Positions 6,745-9,212 of a DNA stretch of 9,212 nt are shown in pieces. A program made the position numbers and the translations under genes. A model generated the notes under the pieces. It saw only the letters and a program-made list of their open reading frames with translations. It searched no databases and was not told the origin of the DNA. Numbering within the stretch: the first letter of the stretch is position 1; each line of letters starts with the position of its first letter. Source of the stretch: Chersky-822 sp035509195 (GTDB taxonomy: Bacteria; Actinomycetota; Actinomycetes; Streptosporangiales; Streptosporangiaceae); contig DATJLT010000065.1 in NCBI GenBank assembly GCA_035509195.1, positions 1 to 9,212 of the forward strand, given 5' to 3'.

Positions 6745-6914
6745 GGCTGGCCGCCGCCCATGTGCATCGAGCCGGAACCACCGCCTGGAGCCGAGCCGCC
6801 AGGCACCGTATAGGTCGAGCTCACCGGCCCGAGCGCGGAGCCCACGGCGCGCGCTCCGAGGAAGACTGCCGCCACAAGGAAGACGAAGGCGAGAATCTTG
6901 GTCTCAGGTCTCAC
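6741..6914 (-). CDS. Small single-span membrane peptide with Met-His-Met tail, first gene of copper operon
   Basis: This 57-residue protein begins at GTG 6914, four bases after GAGAGGAGGG, the strongest SD in the operon. An in-frame start at 6965 would add 17 poorly supported residues. It has one hydrophobic helix (about 8-27), then a Gly/Ser/Pro-rich extracytoplasmic or periplasm-like tail ending SMHMGGGQP. The Met50-His51-Met52 cluster is a plausible Cu(I) ligand set. The stop overlaps the copA start (TTGA). I do not recognise a named family. Its location as first gene downstream of the copper-type operators and its tail suggest a copper-binding accessory of CopA. It may also act as a translational leader coupling ribosomes into copA. 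That a real protein is made is likely but not proven. Confidence 0.7.
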   Translation of the reverse strand: MRPETKILAFVFLVAAVFLGARAVGSALGPVSSTYTVPGGSAPGGGSGSMHMGGGQP

Positions 6915-6994
6915 GTCGCCCTCCTCTCGTCGCGCGCCAAGACTAGCACTGCCGCATCGTCCCAATTCTCCCGCCAGAGCCGCCTGGGGGCAAG

Positions 6995-7011
6995 ATACCT
7001 CCCAGGGGTTT
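6995..7011. promoter_or_regulatory. CsoR-type operator, site 1 of 3
   Basis: The sequence is ATACC-TCCCAGG-GGTTT. It fits the ATACC-N7-GGTAT inverted-repeat form of copper-sensing CsoR operators (as recalled for the B. subtilis copZA operator) except for one base in the right half. It is the site nearest the leftward operon, 81 nt before the GTG of the small membrane gene. Confidence 0.65.
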
Positions 7012-7016
7012 ATCGG

Positions 7017-7033
7017 ATACCCTCAGCCGGTTT
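7017..7033. promoter_or_regulatory. CsoR-type operator, site 2 of 3
   Basis: The sequence is ATACC-CTCAGCC-GGTTT, starting exactly 22 bp after site 1. The right half again has GGTTT instead of GGTAT. The five-base gap to each neighbour is the same. Confidence 0.6.
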
Positions 7034-7038
7034 TAAAA

Positions 7039-7055
7039 ATACCCCAGGAAGGTAT
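7039..7055. promoter_or_regulatory. CsoR-type operator, site 3 of 3
   Basis: The sequence is ATACC-CCAGGAA-GGTAT, starting exactly 22 bp after site 2. Both half sites are perfect inverted repeats of each other, making this the best match of the three. It overlaps TATAAC (7053-7058), a possible rightward -10, so binding here could block RNA polymerase. Confidence 0.7.
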
Positions 7056-7107
7056 AACGGCTCATTCTCGTTTAGGGTGAAACCGCAGGTCAGAAGCATG
7101 ACAAGAA

Positions 7108-7113
7108 TATAAT
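7108..7113 (+). promoter_or_regulatory. Candidate -10 hexamer TATAAT
   Basis: A perfect TATAAT on the plus strand lies in the AT-rich run GAATATAATT, upstream of the duplicated membrane protein gene. No clear TTGACA-like -35 stands 16-18 bp upstream, so the promoter call is tentative. TATAAC at 7053-7058 is an alternative. Confidence 0.35.
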
Positions 7114-7242
7114 TGCGGCCAGCCTTGCGAGTTAACGGCACGCTATCTTACTCTGCTCCGGGGCAGAAATTAACGATCGCCGGAACAGGCAATATCCCGA
7201 TGGCCTCGGGTCCGGTGAGCACGAACCAGGGAGACTCAGCTC

Positions 7243-8211
7243 ATGAGCGAGATCGCGGTCGGCCAGGTGCGGCCGGCTTCGCGCGAGCCCATCACCGCCG
7301 CCTCGTGGGCAGCGCCAGACTGGCGGCGCTCCCTGCAACTTGGCCTGGCGGCGATCTGGCTGCTCGACGCGGTGCTTCAGTACCAGTCCTTCATGTACAG
7401 CAAGGGCTTCGCCCAGATGATCGGCGGTACCGCGGCGGGTAATCCGCACGTGATCGCCAGCCCGATCACGTGGAACGCGAACCTGGTACAGCATCACCTG
7501 GTCCTGCTCAATACCATCTTCGCCACGATCCAGCTCGCGATCGGGATCGGCATCGCCTTCCGCCCGACACTCAAGGTGGCGCTGGCAGGTTCGGTGCTCT
7601 GGTCACTTGGCGTGTGGTGGTTCGGGGAAGGGCTGGGCGGCATTCTCAACGGCGGTGCCAGCCCGCTGAACGGGGCGCCGGGAGCGGTACTGATCTACGC
7701 CCTGATCGCCGTGCTCCTCTGGCCAGCCGATCGCGATCCTTCGGCTCCTTTTATCGCCGGACGTGCGGCCGGCACTAACGTGGCCCGCGCCGTCTGGGCG
7801 GTGTTCTGGGCCGCGCAGATCTACTTCACGCTCCAGTCGTCGAACCTGACGGCTACGGGACTGCGCGACATGATCGGCGGCATGGCGTCAGGCGAGCCGA
7901 GTTGGCTCGCCGCGATCCAGAACCACGTGGCGTCCGCGATCGGCAGCAATGGCATCGCCGTGTCTGTCGCTCTCGCGGTCGTCCTCGCCGTGATCGCGGC
8001 CGGAGTGTTCCTGCCAGCGCGGGTGCTCAAGATCGTGATCATCGGGACCGTCGTGCTCGCCGCGCTCATCTGGGTCATCGCGCAGGCCTTCGGCGGCATC
8101 CTCACCGGCGGCGGCACCGACCCGAACTCCGGGCCGCTGCTGGCGCTCTTCGCCCTTCTTTACTGGCCGCTGGCCGCGAACCGCCCGGCCGCCGCGACGA
8201 CTGGAGAGTAA
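7243..8211 (+). CDS. Internally duplicated polytopic membrane protein of unknown function
   Basis: This 322-residue protein has about eight hydrophobic segments and a clear internal repeat. Copy 1 (about 34-160) has LQYQ (46-49), AQMIGG (57-62), GGILNGG (132-138) and LLWP (158-161). Copy 2 (about 182-310) has TLQSS (196-200), RDMIGG (208-213), GGILTGG (284-290) and LYWPL (306-310). The repeat implies gene duplication and fusion with pseudo-twofold symmetry. His69, His84, His85 and His228 lie after the MIGG segments and could be ligands, but this is speculation. I do not recognise an experimentally defined family; a distant DoxX-like four-helix unit duplicated is one possibility. The ATG at 7243 has AGGGAG nine bases upstream. 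The DUF5134 gene starts two bases after its stop, so the two are almost certainly co-expressed and may form a complex. Its place opposite a copper operon suggests a metal-related role. Confidence 0.85.
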   Translation: MSEIAVGQVRPASREPITAASWAAPDWRRSLQLGLAAIWLLDAVLQYQSFMYSKGFAQMIGGTAAGNPHVIASPITWNANLVQHHLVLLNTIFATIQLAIGIGIAFRPTLKVALAGSVLWSLGVWWFGEGLGGILNGGASPLNGAPGAVLIYALIAVLLWPADRDPSAPFIAGRAAGTNVARAVWAVFWAAQIYFTLQSSNLTATGLRDMIGGMASGEPSWLAAIQNHVASAIGSNGIAVSVALAVVLAVIAAGVFLPARVLKIVIIGTVVLAALIWVIAQAFGGILTGGGTDPNSGPLLALFALLYWPLAANRPAAATTGE

Positions 8212-8212
8212 C

Positions 8213-8983
8213 GTGACCGGACAAACCTGGCTGGCTGACCTCCTCGCCGGCGTCATGCTCCTGACCGCGGCGTACTGCCTGTCCCGCCTGGCGATCGCCC
8301 GCTTCGGCAAGCGGCCCGCCGAGCACGATGTCGATGCTGTTCACACGGTCATGGGTGTCTCGATGGCCGGAATGCTGACTGCCGGCCTGCGATTCCTGCC
8401 GAACGGCGTATGGGCCGTGCTGTTCGGGATCGCGGGCGTGTGGTTCGCGTGGAAGGTCTGGCGTGATCAGGTCGCCGCCAGGTCTGATGCCACGCCGCAG
8501 GCGGCTCGCGCCCACCGTGGTCACGATGTGCCGATCCTGCTGATGTGCGGCGCGATGGTGTACATGCTGCTCGCCGGAACCTCGATGGGGTCGGGAGGAT
8601 CAGGCGGCTCGGGCGGCGGGATGGCAATGGGCGGGTCAGGCGGCGGTTCGCACTTCACGATCCTCGGCTTCGCGCTGGCGCTGGCGCTATTCGGCTACGC
8701 GATCTGGGCCACCGATCACTTCCTTGCGCTCGCCAGGGTTAGCGCTCTTCGGGTTGGCATGCTCGCGCCTGCCGTGGCGCTGGCCGGGGTCGGCGGCGGA
8801 ACGACCTCGGCCACGCTCGACGCGGACATTACTCAGTCAGGCGCTGCCCAGTCAGGCGCTGCCCAGTCAGGCGGCTCGGCCTCGGCCGTGGCGTCGGCCG
8901 CGCCGTTGTCTCCTCGCCTCGCCGCGGGCTGCTCGATCGTCATGGCCGTGGTCATGGCCTACATGCTCGTGCTGATGCTCTAG
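8213..8983 (+). CDS. DUF5134 family multi-pass membrane protein, Met/His-rich
   Basis: This 256-residue protein matches the actinobacterial DUF5134 pattern: an N-terminal helix with AAYCLSRLAIAR (19-30), then EHDVDAVHTVMGVSMAGML (37-55). Roughly seven membrane helices are seen at about 8-28, 44-62, 66-84, 107-122, 149-168, 180-195 and 236-256. Candidate metal ligands cluster: His38, His44, Met47, Met51, Met54; His101 and His104; Met111, Met115, Met118; and a Gly/Ser/Met linker (124-147) with Met125, Met137, Met139 and His147. A second linker (207-221) is made of QSGAA repeats. The start is GTG at 8213, one base after the upstream stop, with TGGAGAG as SD. The function of DUF5134 is not established. 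Context and the Met/His content suggest copper handling in the membrane together with the preceding protein. Confidence 0.83.
   Translation: MTGQTWLADLLAGVMLLTAAYCLSRLAIARFGKRPAEHDVDAVHTVMGVSMAGMLTAGLRFLPNGVWAVLFGIAGVWFAWKVWRDQVAARSDATPQAARAHRGHDVPILLMCGAMVYMLLAGTSMGSGGSGGSGGGMAMGGSGGGSHFTILGFALALALFGYAIWATDHFLALARVSALRVGMLAPAVALAGVGGGTTSATLDADITQSGAAQSGAAQSGGSASAVASAAPLSPRLAAGCSIVMAVVMAYMLVLML
8834..8873. repeat. 15-bp in-frame tandem repeat in the DUF5134 gene
   Basis: CAGTCAGGCGCTGCC occurs at 8834-8848 and 8849-8863, with a third partial copy from 8864 (CAGTCAGGCG). The unit is a multiple of three and encodes Gln-Ser-Gly-Ala-Ala, lengthening a linker between the last two membrane segments. 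The copies are identical at the DNA level, implying recent slippage expansion. Confidence 0.85.
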
Positions 8984-9014
8984 CCGGGGCTCCGGGGTTC
9001 CGGGGTTCCGGGTT
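8984..9014. repeat. 8-bp tandem repeat between convergent genes
   Basis: CCGGGGCT, CCGGGGTT, CCGGGGTT and a shortened CCGGGTT lie head to tail, filling the whole gap between the DUF5134 stop and the copZ stop; the last copy contributes the first base of the plus-strand TCA. Copies contain CCGG ends that can form small hairpins (for example CCGGGGCTCCGG), so it may help terminate transcription, but no classical terminator is seen. Confidence 0.7.
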
Positions 9015-9212
9015 CAGCGGGCCAGGTCGTAGCCGGCTTCGGCGACCGCGGACTTCAGCGCTACCATGTCAAGTTCCTGATCGGCGGTAATCGTGACCTC
9101 GCCGGTGCTGAGCACGACGTCGACCTCGCGCACGCCAGGCAGCGCCGAGATCTCGCTCTTGACCGCGTTGACGCAGTGCTCGCAGGTCATGCCGCTGACC
9201 GTGATAACAGTG
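9014..9212 (-). CDS. copZ: CopZ-like copper chaperone, HMA domain (5' end cut by window edge)
   Basis: A frame running in from the window edge to TGA at 9016-9014 encodes 65 visible residues of a heavy-metal-associated domain. It begins TVITVSGMTCEHCVNAVKSE, with the Cu(I)-binding GMTCxxC motif (visible residues 7-13), and ends AVAEAGYDLAR. The remaining length covers almost the whole ferredoxin-like fold, so only a few N-terminal residues and the start codon are missing. CopZ proteins carry Cu(I) in the cytoplasm and pass it to the CopA HMA domain. It converges on the DUF5134 gene with a 30-nt gap and is on the same strand as the copA operon but not contiguous with it. Whether a CsoR operator or csoR gene precedes it lies outside the window. 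Confidence 0.92.
   Translation of the reverse strand, partial: TVITVSGMTCEHCVNAVKSEISALPGVREVDVVLSTGEVTITADQELDMVALKSAVAEAGYDLAR

Larger units (their letters stand above)
6915..7242. promoter_or_regulatory. Divergent control region of the copper island
   Basis: This 328-nt stretch separates the leftward efflux operon from the rightward membrane operon and is clearly AT-richer than its surroundings between about 6995 and 7115. It contains three evenly spaced ATACC-N7-GGTWT sites, a perfect TATAAT on the plus strand and a short inverted repeat TCTGCTCCGGGGCAGA (7152-7167). Open frames inside it have no SD support and read as noise. If the rightward promoter is at the TATAAT, the mRNA has a leader of about 120 nt. 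I could not place a convincing -35/-10 pair for the leftward operon. Confidence 0.75.

Noticed and set aside
6915..6965. Longer form of the small membrane peptide starting at 6965
   Set aside because: The GTG at 6914 has a much stronger SD and places the hydrophobic helix near the N-terminus as expected.
7152..7167. TCTGCTCCGGGGCAGA as a terminator or riboswitch
   Set aside because: The stem is only 5 bp with no U-run, and no known riboswitch core is recognisable. It is kept only as a note within the control region.
7113..7442. Plus-strand TTG-started frame overlapping the start of the duplicated membrane protein gene
   Set aside because: No SD, no domain, and it overlaps in another frame a gene with clear membrane-protein character.
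1..9212. Mobile element, CRISPR array or defence island
   Set aside because: I saw no transposase, integrase, phage or Cas-like proteins and no spaced direct-repeat array; the only repeats are short tandem tracts and operator sites.

Overview
The window is about 9.2 kb of very GC-rich DNA with dense genes, Shine-Dalgarno-led GTG and TTG starts, and families typical of actinomycetes (a GAF-ANTAR regulator, a STAS anti-sigma antagonist, DUF5134, an MshA-like glycosyltransferase and a single-chain LigD/LigC-type ligase). It most likely comes from the chromosome of a filamentous or soil actinomycete. I cannot name the genus from sequence alone. I see no rRNA, tRNA, CRISPR array, transposase or integrase.

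Region 1 (1-1170, minus strand) holds two signalling genes: a STAS-domain anti-sigma-factor antagonist, then a GAF-ANTAR antitermination-type regulator 63 nt downstream. Region 2 (1171-1420) is a divergent intergenic stretch with a tandem 6-bp repeat and a large nested hairpin. It leads into region 3 (1421-2994, plus strand): a GT-B glycosyltransferase with an unusual donor site, then a small single-span membrane protein.

Region 4 (2991-6914, minus strand) is a tightly packed copper-efflux operon in the order small Met/His-tailed membrane peptide, CopA-type P1B-1 Cu(I) ATPase, PCuAC-like membrane-anchored protein, ATP-dependent DNA ligase. Each junction is a 4-nt stop/start overlap, and only the first small gene has a strong Shine-Dalgarno. 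The ligase stop codon shares the palindrome CTAG with the stop codon of the convergent small gene of region 3.

Region 5 (6915-7242) is the divergent control region. It carries three copies of ATACC-N7-GGTWT at exactly 22-bp intervals, matching the general form of CsoR-type copper-repressor operators. Region 6 (7243-8983, plus strand) encodes an internally duplicated polytopic membrane protein and a DUF5134 membrane protein with Met/His/Gly-rich segments. Region 7 (9014 to the window edge, minus strand) is the C-terminal part of a CopZ-like copper chaperone.

The working model is a copper-homeostasis island. A CsoR-like repressor, not encoded here, would control both the leftward efflux operon and the rightward membrane pair from the triple operator. 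CopZ would deliver Cu(I) to CopA. The most unusual points are the DNA ligase fused by translational coupling to the copper operon, the phased triple operator, the tiny leader membrane peptide, and the uncharacterised duplicated membrane protein paired with DUF5134.
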